Shown: piece by piece, positions 34,404 through 44,159 of the stretch | Layout of the letters: each line of letters opens with the position of its first letter | How positions within the stretch are numbered: the stretch's first letter is position 1 | NCBI GenBank assembly: GCA_023436395.1 | Contig: JAEZJJ010000040.1 | Location: 62,001 to 126,000 of the forward strand | From: Bacillota bacterium | Lineage (GTDB): Bacteria > Bacillota > Clostridia > Lachnospirales > Cellulosilyticaceae | Direction: 5' to 3' | DNA: 64,000 nucleotides | The notes under the pieces: generated by a model | Databases searched by the model: none | What the model saw: only the letters and a program-made list of their open reading frames with translations | Told to the model about the DNA's origin: nothing | Translations under genes and position numbers: made by a program

Positions 34404-34987
34404 ATTGAATTACTCTCCTCTAACTGTTTTATGGCTTCCACTAAAATTTTGTGTTCAATTTGGGTTAAAATACGTTGTTGTAGTGTTTCTGCTGTATCTC
34501 CTTTAAGTACTTCTAGCTTTCGTTGCAAGATCATTTCTCCTGTATCTACTCCTGTATCAATGTAATGCACTGTTGCTCCACTTTCCTTTTCTCCTGCTGC
34601 AATAACTGCTTCATGAACATGAATACCAAAGTAACCCATCCCACCATATTTAGGGAGCAAAGATGGATGAATATTAATAATACGTCCTTTAAAAGTCTCT
34701 ACTAACTTCTCATCAATAATTTTAAGGTAGCCTGCACATACCACTAAATCTACTTTCTGTACTAGTAGTAAATCCAGTAGCTCTTCATCGTAGTTCCCAC
34801 TTTTAGGATCTAGATAATAATCAGGAATATTGTGTTTTCTAGCACGCTCAAGACCATAGGCTGTCTCTTTATGAGAAATGACACATACAATTTGGCTTTC
34901 TAATATACCACTTTCTACTGCATCTATTATACTCTGTAAATTCGTACCACCACCTGATACAAGTACACCAATTCTTAGTCCTGACAT
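34400..34987 (-). CDS. purN: Phosphoribosylglycinamide formyltransferase
   Basis: 195 residues. Transfers formyl from 10-formyl-THF to GAR (step 3). VLVSGGGTNLQSIID at the N-terminus and the catalytic region INIHPSLLPKYGG (Asn and His) with HYIDTGVDTGEMI (catalytic Asp) are intact. It overlaps purM by 13 bases and purD by 4, so the three are translationally coupled. The formate-dependent alternative purT is not in this window. Confidence 0.98.
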   Translation of the reverse strand: MSGLRIGVLVSGGGTNLQSIIDAVESGILESQIVCVISHKETAYGLERARKHNIPDYYLDPKSGNYDEELLDLLLVQKVDLVVCAGYLKIIDEKLVETFKGRIINIHPSLLPKYGGMGYFGIHVHEAVIAAGEKESGATVHYIDTGVDTGEMILQRKLEVLKGDTAETLQQRILTQIEHKILVEAIKQLEESNSI

Positions 34988-36018
34988 AAGATCACACCTT
35001 TATTTCCTTCTACAACTTCACCAATAATATAAGCTTTTTCATTTGCCTGATGAAGTGCTGCTAATACCTTTTCACTATCTACTTCTGCTACTACAAGCAT
35101 CATACCAATCCCCATATTAAAAGTATTGTAAAGTTCATCAATATCTAACTTTGATGTTTCTTCTAAGAATTTATAAATAGGAGGCTTTTCAATACAATTA
35201 ATGTTAATTTTAGCATCTACATCTCCTGGAAGCATACGTGGTACATTTTCAATGAAACCTCCTCCTGTAATGTGCGCAATGCCTTTTATTTGAGCTACTG
35301 CTTTAGCTGCTTTAACTGCTTTAACATATAGTTTGGTTGGCTTTAAGAGAGCTTCTCCATAAGTTTCACCAAGCTCTTCATTATAGGTATGAAGGTCTAT
35401 CCCTGCTGCTTCTACTAATTTTCTAACCAATGAATAACCATTACTATGTACACCTGTTGAAGGAAGCCCAATAATGACATCTCCTGCTTTGATGACGCTT
35501 CCATCAATCATATCCTTACGATCTACAATCCCTACAGCAAAGCCAGCTACATCATATTCTCCATCTGGATAGAAACCTGGCATCTCTGCTGTTTCTCCCC
35601 CTATTAGTGCACATAAACTTTCTTTACATCCATCAGTAATACCTTTTACAATATTGGCAATATGTTCTGGTGCAATACGTCCTGTTGCAATATAGTCTAA
35701 GAAAAATAGAGGTTCTGCACCACCACAAATAATATCATTCACACACATAGCTACTGCATCGATTCCAATTGTATCATGTTTATTCATATCAAAAGCTAAT
35801 TTTAATTTGGTACCAACACCATCTGTTCCTGATACAAGCACAGGTTCTTCCATCCCTGCAAAAGCACTAAGGGAAAATGCCCCACCAAAGCTTCCGATAT
35901 CTGTAAGTACACCTGGAATAAAGGTTGATTTTACATGTTCTTTCATTTGTGCTACTGCCTCATATCCACGATGAACATCTACTCCTGCATCTTTATATGT
36001 GATTTTATTATTAGACAT
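34975..36018 (-). CDS. purM: Phosphoribosylformylglycinamidine cyclo-ligase (AIR synthetase)
   Basis: 347 residues of the PurM/PurL superfamily; converts FGAM and ATP to AIR (step 5). It begins with TYKDAGVDVHRGYEAV and carries VSGTDGVGTKLKLAF, GGETAEMPGFYPDGEYDVAGFAVG and GGGFIENVPRMLP. Separated from purF by a 173-base gap that holds a large palindrome, unlike the tight spacing elsewhere in the operon. Confidence 0.98.
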   Translation of the reverse strand: MSNNKITYKDAGVDVHRGYEAVAQMKEHVKSTFIPGVLTDIGSFGGAFSLSAFAGMEEPVLVSGTDGVGTKLKLAFDMNKHDTIGIDAVAMCVNDIICGGAEPLFFLDYIATGRIAPEHIANIVKGITDGCKESLCALIGGETAEMPGFYPDGEYDVAGFAVGIVDRKDMIDGSVIKAGDVIIGLPSTGVHSNGYSLVRKLVEAAGIDLHTYNEELGETYGEALLKPTKLYVKAVKAAKAVAQIKGIAHITGGGFIENVPRMLPGDVDAKININCIEKPPIYKFLEETSKLDIDELYNTFNMGIGMMLVVAEVDSEKVLAALHQANEKAYIIGEVVEGNKGVILCQD

Positions 36019-36088
36019 TTTTCTTCCTCCTATATAGCTATACTCATAGCTTTATTTAATATTGAATGTCCCCCATAATTAAATGCAA

Positions 36089-36161
36089 AATTAAGAATGA
36101 AGCATGAAAACAAGAGGACTTATATTAATCCTTCTGCATGCTTCATCTTTCATTCTTAATT
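36089..36161. repeat. Large imperfect palindrome between purF and purM
   Basis: AATTAAGAATGAA (36089-36101) pairs with 36149-36161; GCATG (36102-36106) pairs with 36137-36141 across a 7-base bulge; an inner AGAGGA/TCCTTCT pairing fills the centre. The ~73-base element has no T-tail. It may be a small dispersed palindromic repeat or an RNA processing site. Confidence 0.7.
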
Positions 36162-36191
36162 ACTACTACTATTGAGGATGCGACTGATTTA

Positions 36192-37589
36192 TTAACAATG
36201 AGAAGGTGGCGTCCCAATAGGGACTTCCATTGGATACCTTCCATTGAAACAAGCTTTGCAGAACTGACTCTTATGCTGACATACTTCACGAAGTCCTTCT
36301 TCACTTAAATAAGTTAAAGAATCTGCACCTATGTATTCGCAAATTTCTTCTACCGTTTTTTGTGCCCCAATAAGAAATTCTCTATATGGTGTATCAATTC
36401 CGAAGTAGCAAGAATATTGTACAGGCGGTGAAGTAATGCATACGTGTACTTCTTTAGCACCTGCTTTTCTTACTTGTTCTACAATACGTTTGCATGTTGT
36501 ACCTCTTACAATGGAATCATCCGTCATAATAACTCTTTTACCTTCTAGATTTTGTCTCAGTGGAGAAAGTTTAATCTTAACTGCATTTTCTCTCATTTCT
36601 TGAGTAGGTTGAATAAAAGTTCTACCAATGTATCTATTTTTAATAAGTCCCTCACCATAAGGAATACCTGATTCTTTAGCATAACCAATCGCTGAAGGTA
36701 CACCTGAATCTGGCACAGGCATTACCATATCTGCTTCAATTTTTCTTTGTTTTGCTAACATTTTCCCTGCATTTACACGAAAATCATACACGCTATCCCC
36801 ATCAATGATACTATCTGTTCTGGCAAAATAAATGAGTTCAAATACACAAAGGTGTTTTTGACACATATTAGAAGGTTCAATACTTCTTAGTCCCTCCCTA
36901 TTGATGACTACAATCTCTCCTGGGGCAACGTCCCTTACGAACTCTGCATCAAGTACATCAAGCGCACAACTTTCAGAAGCTAATACATAACCATCTTTTA
37001 GCTTGCCAATACAAAGTGGCCTAAGGCCATGTGGATCTCGAATACCAATCAGACTATCTCCTGTCGTTAAAACTAAGGCATATGCTCCTTTTACAAGACT
37101 CATAGTATTTTTAATGCCATTTTCAATCCCTTTACTACTGTATCTGGCAATTAAGTTTAGAATAGATTCTGTATCTGTTGTACTATGGAATATAACACCA
37201 CTATCCTCTAAAATCTCCCTAATATTTTCAGCATTTACAAGGTTTCCATTATGCGCAAGCCCTATATCTCCTTTTTTGTACTTGGCAACTAGCGGTTGGG
37301 CATTTCTCACATCTTTATCACCTGCTGTAGAGTAACGTACATGACCAATAGCAATATTCCCTTGTAGTTCATTAAGTGCTGATTCGTTAAATACGTCGGC
37401 TACAAGTCCCATGCCTTTTTTAACTTCAATATCTCCATTACAATTGACTGCAATCCCTGCACATTCTTGCCCTCTATGTTGCAGCGCAAACAGACCATAA
37501 TAAGCCAATCTTGAAGCATTTTTTTCTTCTCTATAAATGCCAATTACGCCACATTCTTCATGCAGTGAATCCTCTTGTAAAAACTTCAT
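36192..37589 (-). CDS. purF: Amidophosphoribosyltransferase
   Basis: 465 residues; first committed step, PRPP plus glutamine to phosphoribosylamine. A 12-residue propeptide precedes the catalytic cysteine in EECGVIGIY (C13), as in the Bacillus-type enzyme that matures by cleavage. LQHRGQECAGIAV and the PRPP loop RVIMTDDSIVRGTTC are present, and cysteines near the C-terminus (CQHKSQFCKACFNGRYP) match the Fe-S cluster ligands of the Gram-positive form, which makes it oxygen-sensitive. RBS GAGGAG; 16 bases after purC. Confidence 0.98.
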   Translation of the reverse strand: MKFLQEDSLHEECGVIGIYREEKNASRLAYYGLFALQHRGQECAGIAVNCNGDIEVKKGMGLVADVFNESALNELQGNIAIGHVRYSTAGDKDVRNAQPLVAKYKKGDIGLAHNGNLVNAENIREILEDSGVIFHSTTDTESILNLIARYSSKGIENGIKNTMSLVKGAYALVLTTGDSLIGIRDPHGLRPLCIGKLKDGYVLASESCALDVLDAEFVRDVAPGEIVVINREGLRSIEPSNMCQKHLCVFELIYFARTDSIIDGDSVYDFRVNAGKMLAKQRKIEADMVMPVPDSGVPSAIGYAKESGIPYGEGLIKNRYIGRTFIQPTQEMRENAVKIKLSPLRQNLEGKRVIMTDDSIVRGTTCKRIVEQVRKAGAKEVHVCITSPPVQYSCYFGIDTPYREFLIGAQKTVEEICEYIGADSLTYLSEEGLREVCQHKSQFCKACFNGRYPMEVPIGTPPSHC

Positions 37590-37605
37590 TATGACCGCTC
37601 CTCTA

Positions 37606-38310
37606 TTATTTGGTTACTCTTGCGAGCATCTCTGCATATACTTCTTCTACGCCACCAAGATCTCTTCTAAAACGGTCTTTATCTAATTTTTTATTTGTTT
37701 CAGCATCCCAGAAACGGCATGTATCTGGAGAAATTTCATCTGCTAAAATAATCTTACCATCTACACGACCAAGTTCAATTTTAAAGTCGATTAATTTAAC
37801 ACCTATTTTTAAGAAGTATGCTTTAAGAAGTTCATTAATTTTAAAAGTCATTTCACTCATTACTTTAAGTTCTTCTTGTGTCGCAATACCAAGTGCTAAA
37901 ATTTGATAATCATTAATCATTGGATCACCTAGTGCATCATCTTTTAAACAGAATTCAAGTGTTGGGTTTTTAAGAATAGTTCCTTCTTCTACTCCAAAAC
38001 GTTTAGAAAAAGAACCTGCAGCTACGTTACGTACAATGACTTCTAATGGTACAATTTCTACAGCTTTAACAACTGTTTCTCTGTCATTAAGTTCTTCTAC
38101 TAAGTGAGTTTCAATACCATTTTCTTCTAACATACGGCACATAATATTGCTCATGCGATTATTAACAACACCTTTACCTACGATTGTTCCTTTTTTCTCA
38201 CCATTAAAAGCTGTTGCATCATCTTTATAACTTACAATGTAGTATCTTTCATCATCTGTTTTAAATACTTTTTTTGCTTTTCCTTCGTAAAGTTGTTCTC
38301 TTTTTTCCAT
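37606..38310 (-). CDS. purC: Phosphoribosylaminoimidazole-succinocarboxamide synthase (SAICAR synthetase)
   Basis: 234 residues; joins aspartate to CAIR (step 7). LYEGKAKKVFKTDD at the N-terminus, VVRNVAAGSFSKRFG, DFKIELGR and LADEISPDTCRFWD are the family signatures. It lies 64 bases after purE and 16 before purF. Ribosome site AGAGGAG before ATG 38310. Confidence 0.98.
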   Translation of the reverse strand: MEKREQLYEGKAKKVFKTDDERYYIVSYKDDATAFNGEKKGTIVGKGVVNNRMSNIMCRMLEENGIETHLVEELNDRETVVKAVEIVPLEVIVRNVAAGSFSKRFGVEEGTILKNPTLEFCLKDDALGDPMINDYQILALGIATQEELKVMSEMTFKINELLKAYFLKIGVKLIDFKIELGRVDGKIILADEISPDTCRFWDAETNKKLDKDRFRRDLGGVEEVYAEMLARVTK

Positions 38311-38374
38311 GATCTATTCTCCTCTATTTTTATTCTAATTTTTATTTTATTTTTGCTTCTTATTTTTAATTATC

Positions 38375-38863
38375 TTACTGAAATCTAGCTCTTATTGCTG
38401 CATCCTTTTCTGCTACTTTATCTGCCATTGACTTTTTATGAGCATATAACTTTTCTTTAAGATTAGAATCTGCAAGTGCTAGCATTTGTACTGCTAAAAT
38501 CCCCGCATTTTCAGCGCCATCAATTGCCACAGTTGCCACAGGAATACCTGGAGGCATTTGAACCATAGAAAGCAGAGAATCAAGTCCATCCATTGTGCTG
38601 GATTTAATTGGAAGACCAATTACAGGAATTGTTGTAAAGGCTGCAAGTACACCCCCAAGATGCGCTGCTTTTCCTGCTGCTGCTATAATAACACCAATCC
38701 CATTTTCTTCTGCAGTTTTTGCAAACTCCTCTGCTGCATAAGGTGTACGGTGAGCTGAAATGACTCTTACCTCTACCTCTACACCAAAATCTTTGACTAC
38801 TTTTACGCCACGCTCTACTACTGTAAGATCTGAATCACTGCCCATAACAAAAGCTACTTTCAT
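38375..38863 (-). CDS. purE: N5-carboxyaminoimidazole ribonucleotide mutase, PurE class I
   Basis: 162 residues; converts N5-CAIR to CAIR. VMGSDSDL, VISAHRTP (active-site histidine) and AAAGKAAHLGGVLAAFTTIPVIGLP are the class I signatures. Class I PurE normally works with PurK, whose gene is not in this window. AGGAGG precedes ATG 38863; 43 bases after purL. Confidence 0.97.
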   Translation of the reverse strand: MKVAFVMGSDSDLTVVERGVKVVKDFGVEVEVRVISAHRTPYAAEEFAKTAEENGIGVIIAAAGKAAHLGGVLAAFTTIPVIGLPIKSSTMDGLDSLLSMVQMPPGIPVATVAIDGAENAGILAVQMLALADSNLKEKLYAHKKSMADKVAEKDAAIRARFQ

Positions 38864-38906
38864 AATAACCTCCTATTTTTTCTCATTCTTATCTTTGAAT
38901 ACTCAC

Positions 38907-41900
38907 TTACTTAAAGTAATTAACACCAGATGTAAAGAGATTTTGCTCCTTATTGCCTGGAATATTTTTATGAACAAAGTCACCCACACGTTCACTGTGA
39001 CCCATCTTACCGATAATACGTCCATCAGCTGATATAATACCTTCTATGTTATGCATACTACCGTTTACATTCACATTACCGTCTTGACTAACAAACCCTG
39101 TTTCATCTACATATTGGCTAAATACCAGTCCTTGTGCTATTAATTCATTAAGCATTTCCTCTGGTGCCACGAAACGTCCTTCACCATGTGAAAGTGGAAT
39201 TTCATGGATATCCCCTAAGTTTACCCCATTAAGCCATGGTGATTGTACACTTGTAATTTTGGTTTTAGCCATAAGAGAAATATGTTTACCAATTGTATTA
39301 AATGTAAGTGTTGGGCATTCACTATCCATTTCTCTAATTTCACCATATGGTAATAAACCAAGTTTCACCAATACTTGGAACCCATTACAGATACCTAGCA
39401 TTAAACCGTCTTCTACATATAAGTGTTCATGAATAGCTTCTTTTAATCTTTCATTTCTAAAAGTAGAAGCTATAAATTTACCACTACCATCTGGCTCATC
39501 CCCTGCTGAGAAACCACCTGGGAAAGCAATAATTTGCGCCCTCTTAACACCTTGATATAGACGTTCAATAGACTCTTCAATGTCACTATTCGTACGATTG
39601 ATAAACAGTACCTCATTCACTTTTGCCCCTGCTCTTTCAAAAGCACGTTTTGTATCTACTTCACAGTTAGTTCCTGGAAATACAGGAATAAGTACTTCTG
39701 GCTGTGCAATCTTTTGTTTAGCAATATAGATTTTTCTTTCACCAGTAAAAGTGGCATCTACTGCAGCCTGTTTATTATCTACTTTTTGAGTAAATACATT
39801 TGCTGTTGGTTTTAACATGCACTTTATCACTTCACTAATACTTAAGCTCACTTCATCTATTGCTACTACTTTTTCTACAACAGTTTCTCCAACTACCATA
39901 AAGCAATCTTCATTCAAACCTTCTACCACTTCTGGTGCTACTTCTAATATAAGGTCTCCATAAGCCGCAACAAATGGTGCTACTTCTTTTGGTAATACTA
40001 CCTTTACCCCAATTTCATTTCCAATAGCCATTTGACTAAGCGCAGCTACTACCCCACCTGCACCAATTGCATAAGCGCTTTGTACTTTTCCTACTTTGGC
40101 AAGTTCGTATACTTTGCTATAAGCTGTATGGATCACACTAAAGTCTGGCATATAAGTGTTATCTTTTGGAATAGCTAAATAAATAAGTTTATTTCCTACT
40201 GCTTTTAAACTACCACTTATACATTCTTGTGCATCTCCTAGGTTACAAGTGAAAGAAATAAGGGTTGGTGGGACACTGATGTTTTCAAATGTACCCGACA
40301 TACTATCCTTTCCTCCAATAGCGGCAAGGCCTAATTCCTTTTGTGCTTTAAGAGCACCTAATAAGGCTGCTACTGGTTTTCCCCAACTGGTCTCATCCGT
40401 TAATCTTTCAAAGTATTCTTGGAAAGAAAGATAAGTCTTCTTATAATTTGCACCTAGTGCTGTGATCTTTGCAATACTCTCTACTACTGCATAAAGGGCA
40501 CCATGGAATGGAGATAGCTCTGAAAGATAAGGGTCAAAGCCGTGTGTCATATAAGTGGCTGCTGTTGTATCACCCTCTAATAATGGTACTTTAGCTACCA
40601 TACCATTTTCCTTTGTTAATTGGTTTTTACCACCATATGGCATAAGCACTGAACCTGCACCAATGGTTCCATCAAATTGCATGCCTAAACCTTTTTGAAG
40701 TCCTACATTTAAGTCTTTTAATGTCTCAATAACAGCATCCTTTGTTAATTTTTTTACTTCAATTTCAATTTCTGGTGCCATTACTTTAGCTTCTCTTTGT
40801 TGTGTCACACCAGCACTATCAAGAAAACTCCTGTCAATATTAACAACTTCCTTATCTCTCCAAGTCATTACAAGGCGTTTTTCTTGTGTCACTTCTGCTA
40901 CACAGACTGCATTTAAGTTTTCTTGATTTGCAAGATTAATCATTAGCTCTAAATCATTTTTATCTATAGCAATTGCCATTCTCTCTTGTGATTCTGAGAT
41001 AGCCAGTTCTGTTGCATCAAGTCCCATATATTTAACGGGTACAAGGTCAAGGTTAATGCGAAGGCCTTCCGCAATCTCCCCAATTGCAACACATACCCCA
41101 CCAGCACCAAAGTCATTACAACGAATAATACGCTTAGAAAACTCAGGGTTTCTAAATAATCTTTGGAGTTTTCTCTCTTCTACTGGGTTTCCTTTTTGTA
41201 CCTCAGAGCCACATGTATGTAAAGATTCTTCTGTATGTTCTTTAGATGAACCTGTAGCACCACCACAACCATCACGACCTGTTGCACCACCTAGAAGTAA
41301 AATCACATTACCGGCTACAGGTTCTTCATGTTTGACATGTGAACGTTTCACTGCACCTACTACTGCACCTACTTCTAATCGTTTTGCTTTATAGCCTGGG
41401 TGATAATATTCTTTTACTTCACCTGTTGCAAGTCCAATTTGATTACCATAGGCACTGTAGCCATTTGCAGCTGTTTTTGTAATAACACGTTGTGGTAATT
41501 TACCTGCCATTGTGTTTTCTAAAGATTCATTAGGATCTGCCGCACCTGTTACACGCATAGCTTGGTATACATAGCTACGTCCTGAAAGAGGGTCACGAAT
41601 AGCACCTCCAAGGCAGGTTGCTGCACCTCCAAATGGTTCAATTTCCGTTGGATGATTATGTGTTTCATTTTTAAATAGGATCAGGTATTCTTCATCTCTT
41701 CCGTCCACTTTAATATTATCAACAATTGTACAAGCATTGATTTCTGCTGTTTCAAATAACTCTTTTAGTCCACCCTGAGCCTTTAGATGTTTAACAATAA
41801 TGGTTGCCATGTCCATTAGGCATACCTTCTTATTGGTACGACCTAAGTCCTCACGCATCCCATAATATTCATCCAATGCTGCTTTAATAGGTACTGCATA

Positions 41901-42623
41901 CTCACCGTCTTCAATTTCAATCTTAGTAAGTTCTGTCATAAAAGTGGTATGACGACAATGATCTGACCAATAAGTATCTACTACCTTTAATTCTGTAAAA
42001 CTAGGATTCCTATTAATCCCTTTAAAGTAATTTTGAAAATAGATAAGGTCATCAAGATTCATAGCTAAACCTTGTTCTCTTCTAAAGCTTTCTAATGCCA
42101 CTTCATCAAGATTGATAAAATCACTTAGTATCTTTACATCTTGTGGTACCGGATAAGTCATATCTAAACTTTCTACTGGTTCTAAAGATACTTCTTCTGC
42201 TTCTACAGGATTAATAACATGTTTTTTAATTTTTGCTAATTCTTCATCTGTTAATTCTCCCTCCACAATGTATACTCTTGCTGTTCTCACTTTAGGATTA
42301 AGGGAGCTATCAATAATACGAATGCATTGCTCACAGGAATCTGCTCTTTGATCATATTGACCTGTTAAATAGCTGACTGCAAAAGCTTTTCCACTTGTTA
42401 TCTTAAGTTCTTTTGCTAGTATATCTGATTGAGGTTCTGAAAAAATAGTATTTAAGGCTTTTTCATAAGCCTCCTCCGTAATATGCTCAATATCATATCT
42501 ATTTAAAATTCTTACCCTCTTAACTGCTTCAATATGTAAAAACTCCTTAAGTTCACTCTCCATACGCTTTGCTTCTACATCAAAACCATCCTTTTTCTCT
42601 ACATATACTCTGAAAACACTCAT
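38907..42623 (-). CDS. purL: Phosphoribosylformylglycinamidine synthase, single-chain clostridial type
   Basis: 1238 residues combining the synthetase halves with a C-terminal glutaminase, as in the large clostridial PurL (no separate purS or purQ). The N-terminal PurS-like part is followed by FKNETHNHPTEIEPFGGAATCLGGAIRD-type catalytic sequence near 320, a second PurM-like repeat, and the glutaminase from ~970 with VFPGTNCEVD, FPGGFSAGDEPDGSG and GICNGFQVL (nucleophile Cys), and SHGEGRF. It makes FGAM from FGAR (step 4). First gene of the operon, with a short leader, RBS GAAAGGGG and PurBox-like sites upstream. Confidence 0.97.
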   Translation of the reverse strand: MSVFRVYVEKKDGFDVEAKRMESELKEFLHIEAVKRVRILNRYDIEHITEEAYEKALNTIFSEPQSDILAKELKITSGKAFAVSYLTGQYDQRADSCEQCIRIIDSSLNPKVRTARVYIVEGELTDEELAKIKKHVINPVEAEEVSLEPVESLDMTYPVPQDVKILSDFINLDEVALESFRREQGLAMNLDDLIYFQNYFKGINRNPSFTELKVVDTYWSDHCRHTTFMTELTKIEIEDGEYAVPIKAALDEYYGMREDLGRTNKKVCLMDMATIIVKHLKAQGGLKELFETAEINACTIVDNIKVDGRDEEYLILFKNETHNHPTEIEPFGGAATCLGGAIRDPLSGRSYVYQAMRVTGAADPNESLENTMAGKLPQRVITKTAANGYSAYGNQIGLATGEVKEYYHPGYKAKRLEVGAVVGAVKRSHVKHEEPVAGNVILLLGGATGRDGCGGATGSSKEHTEESLHTCGSEVQKGNPVEERKLQRLFRNPEFSKRIIRCNDFGAGGVCVAIGEIAEGLRINLDLVPVKYMGLDATELAISESQERMAIAIDKNDLELMINLANQENLNAVCVAEVTQEKRLVMTWRDKEVVNIDRSFLDSAGVTQQREAKVMAPEIEIEVKKLTKDAVIETLKDLNVGLQKGLGMQFDGTIGAGSVLMPYGGKNQLTKENGMVAKVPLLEGDTTAATYMTHGFDPYLSELSPFHGALYAVVESIAKITALGANYKKTYLSFQEYFERLTDETSWGKPVAALLGALKAQKELGLAAIGGKDSMSGTFENISVPPTLISFTCNLGDAQECISGSLKAVGNKLIYLAIPKDNTYMPDFSVIHTAYSKVYELAKVGKVQSAYAIGAGGVVAALSQMAIGNEIGVKVVLPKEVAPFVAAYGDLILEVAPEVVEGLNEDCFMVVGETVVEKVVAIDEVSLSISEVIKCMLKPTANVFTQKVDNKQAAVDATFTGERKIYIAKQKIAQPEVLIPVFPGTNCEVDTKRAFERAGAKVNEVLFINRTNSDIEESIERLYQGVKRAQIIAFPGGFSAGDEPDGSGKFIASTFRNERLKEAIHEHLYVEDGLMLGICNGFQVLVKLGLLPYGEIREMDSECPTLTFNTIGKHISLMAKTKITSVQSPWLNGVNLGDIHEIPLSHGEGRFVAPEEMLNELIAQGLVFSQYVDETGFVSQDGNVNVNGSMHNIEGIISADGRIIGKMGHSERVGDFVHKNIPGNKEQNLFTSGVNYFK

Positions 42624-42666
42624 CGTGGTTCCCCTTTCATAAGAATTAACCTTTATAACTATTTAA

Positions 42667-42695
42667 AGATTAACACAATTAATATAATGCGTCAA
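42667..42695 (-). promoter_or_regulatory. Promoter of the pur operon
   Basis: TTGACG (42695-42690), 17-base spacer, TAATCT (42672-42667). The start site would leave a leader of about 37 bases, too short for a purine riboswitch. Confidence 0.75.
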
Positions 42696-42697
42696 TT

Positions 42698-42816
42698 AAA
42701 ATCGAACATTAATTTTGCTTAACTTAATATAGTTCGATTTTTTCTTTTCATAAAAGGACATATACAGTTTTTTAGTGTTTATAGTTAATGTATCATCTAT
42801 TTTTTTCGAACATTAC
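42698..42816. promoter_or_regulatory. PurBox-like repeats (PurR operator candidates)
   Basis: AAAATCGAACATTAA (42698-42712) and an inverted partner ATAGTTCGATTTTT (42729-42742) flank the -35 on its upstream side; a third copy, TTTTTTCGAACATTA, lies at 42801-42815. The GAAC/GTTC pair in inverted order resembles the paired PurBoxes bound by Bacillus-type PurR, with T in place of the first C. Confidence 0.65.
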
Positions 42817-42897
42817 ACTCTCCATTATGAATTTTATTCCCGAGACTTTCGCCTTATCTTTGTATTTTTATCAAATATATTTTTATTTATTGTAATA

Positions 42898-42930
42898 AGC
42901 AAAAAGAAGGCACCTTTTATGGCACCTTCT
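42898..42930 (-). terminator. Terminator after sigF
   Basis: AGAAGG/CCTTCT stem with inner CC/GG pairs and a two-base mismatch (42905-42914 with 42921-42930); minus strand continues TTTTTGC. Confidence 0.7.
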
Positions 42931-42962
42931 CTATTCTAAATAAACTTTTCATTAATAGAAAT

Positions 42963-43682
42963 CTAGTTTCCTAACATTTCTTTCATTTTTTTTAATATAC
43001 GCTTTTCTATTCTTGATACTTGTACCTGGGAGATTTCTAATGCACTTGCAATTTCCGTTTGTGTACGGTCTTCAAAATAGCGCATATGAATAATCTCTCG
43101 TTCTACTGGCAATAATCGCTCAATTAGTTCAGTTAGAATCATCTTATCTACTATACTATTTTGAATCGTTGGCATTTCATCGATTTTATCTGATAATGTA
43201 ATAGGCTTGCCATCTCCTTGATAAATTACAGCATTTAGAGATTCTACCTCTGCATTAGATTCTAATGCTTCTACTACTTCCTCTACTTGTAAATCAAGAC
43301 CAGCTGCAATTTCTCCTATTGTGGGTTCTCTATTAAGTTCTCTGATTAGCTCGTCCTTTACTAGTCTTACTTTATAGGCTGTTTCCTTAAGTGAGCGACT
43401 CACCTTAATCATACCATCATCTCGCAAAAAGCGTTTAATTTCTCCTACAATCATTGGTACTGCATAAGTAGAAAATTTCACATTAAAACTTAAATCAAAC
43501 TTATCAATACTTTTTAGAAGTCCAATACTTCCTATTTGAAACAAATCTTCCATATCATATCCACGATTACTAAATCGTCGTACTAAACTCCATACTAACC
43601 CTAAGTTTTCTTGTACTAATATGTTTTTGGATACTTCATCACCTTGTTGTGCACGCTGTATGAGTTCTAAGGTATGATCCAT
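42963..43682 (-). CDS. sigF: Sporulation sigma factor SigF
   Basis: 239 residues. Region 2 is visible in GLVWSLVRRFSNRGYDMEDLFQIGSIGLLKSIDKFD, region 3 in EPTIGEIAAGLDLQVEEV, and region 4 in MRYFEDRTQTEIASALEISQVQVSRIEKRIL. SigF (SpoIIAC) is the first forespore-specific sigma factor. It is the third gene of the canonical spoIIA operon, 23 bases after spoIIAB, and is held inactive by SpoIIAB until engulfment begins. Confidence 0.97.
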   Translation of the reverse strand: MDHTLELIQRAQQGDEVSKNILVQENLGLVWSLVRRFSNRGYDMEDLFQIGSIGLLKSIDKFDLSFNVKFSTYAVPMIVGEIKRFLRDDGMIKVSRSLKETAYKVRLVKDELIRELNREPTIGEIAAGLDLQVEEVVEALESNAEVESLNAVIYQGDGKPITLSDKIDEMPTIQNSIVDKMILTELIERLLPVEREIIHMRYFEDRTQTEIASALEISQVQVSRIEKRILKKMKEMLGN

Positions 43683-43705
43683 AATATCCCACCTTTTCCT
43701 CGGGC

Positions 43706-44134
43706 TTAGACCGCGAGAGATCTTTTCATTTTTACCGTAGTTCCTTTGCCCAATTGTGAGAATACCTTAACCTCATCCATCATGGATTGCATAACCGTAA
43801 ATCCTAGACCTGCTCTTTCTTCTTCTAATGAAGTGGTATAAAGTGCTGTCATAGCATCTTCTACATTCAGTATGCCTTTCCCCTCGTCCACAATTTCTAT
43901 TTCTATATCGCGCTCTTCATAAGCACATTTGATAGTAATCAAACCATCTTCTTTATTATTATATCCATGAATAATACAATTTGTAACAGCTTCTGATACG
44001 GCCATTTTAATATCATAAAGTTCCTCAACAGTTGGATCAAGTTGAGAAACAAATGAACTAACTGCCACCCTAGCAAACCCCTCATTAATTGAGTTACTTG
44101 CAAACTGTATTTGTATCTGATTTTTCTTTGGCAC
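43706..44134 (-). CDS. spoIIAB: Anti-sigma F factor / SpoIIAA kinase SpoIIAB
   Basis: 142 residues of the GHKL ATPase family. I use GTG 44134, about nine bases after GAGGGGGG; the start then matches the Bacillus protein. Conserved parts are FARVAVSSFVSQLDPTVEE, the N-box EAVTNCIIHGYNN, DEGKGI and GLGFTVMQSMMD. It binds sigma F and phosphorylates SpoIIAA. Lies between spoIIAA and sigF in the operon. Confidence 0.96.
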   Translation of the reverse strand: MPKKNQIQIQFASNSINEGFARVAVSSFVSQLDPTVEELYDIKMAVSEAVTNCIIHGYNNKEDGLITIKCAYEERDIEIEIVDEGKGILNVEDAMTALYTTSLEEERAGLGFTVMQSMMDEVKVFSQLGKGTTVKMKRSLAV

Positions 44135-44159
44135 TTTCCTGCCCCCCTCGCATCTAAGC

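Noticed and set aside
38907..42623. Several long frames antisense to purL and other large genes
   Set aside because: They lie opposite genes with strong family matches, have no ribosome sites and no recognisable protein sequence.
42823..42900. Possible riboswitch (minus-strand AAGGCGAAAGTCTCGGGA) between sigF and purL
   Set aside because: It does not match the guanine, PRPP or other riboswitch cores I know, and it lies upstream of the inferred purL promoter.
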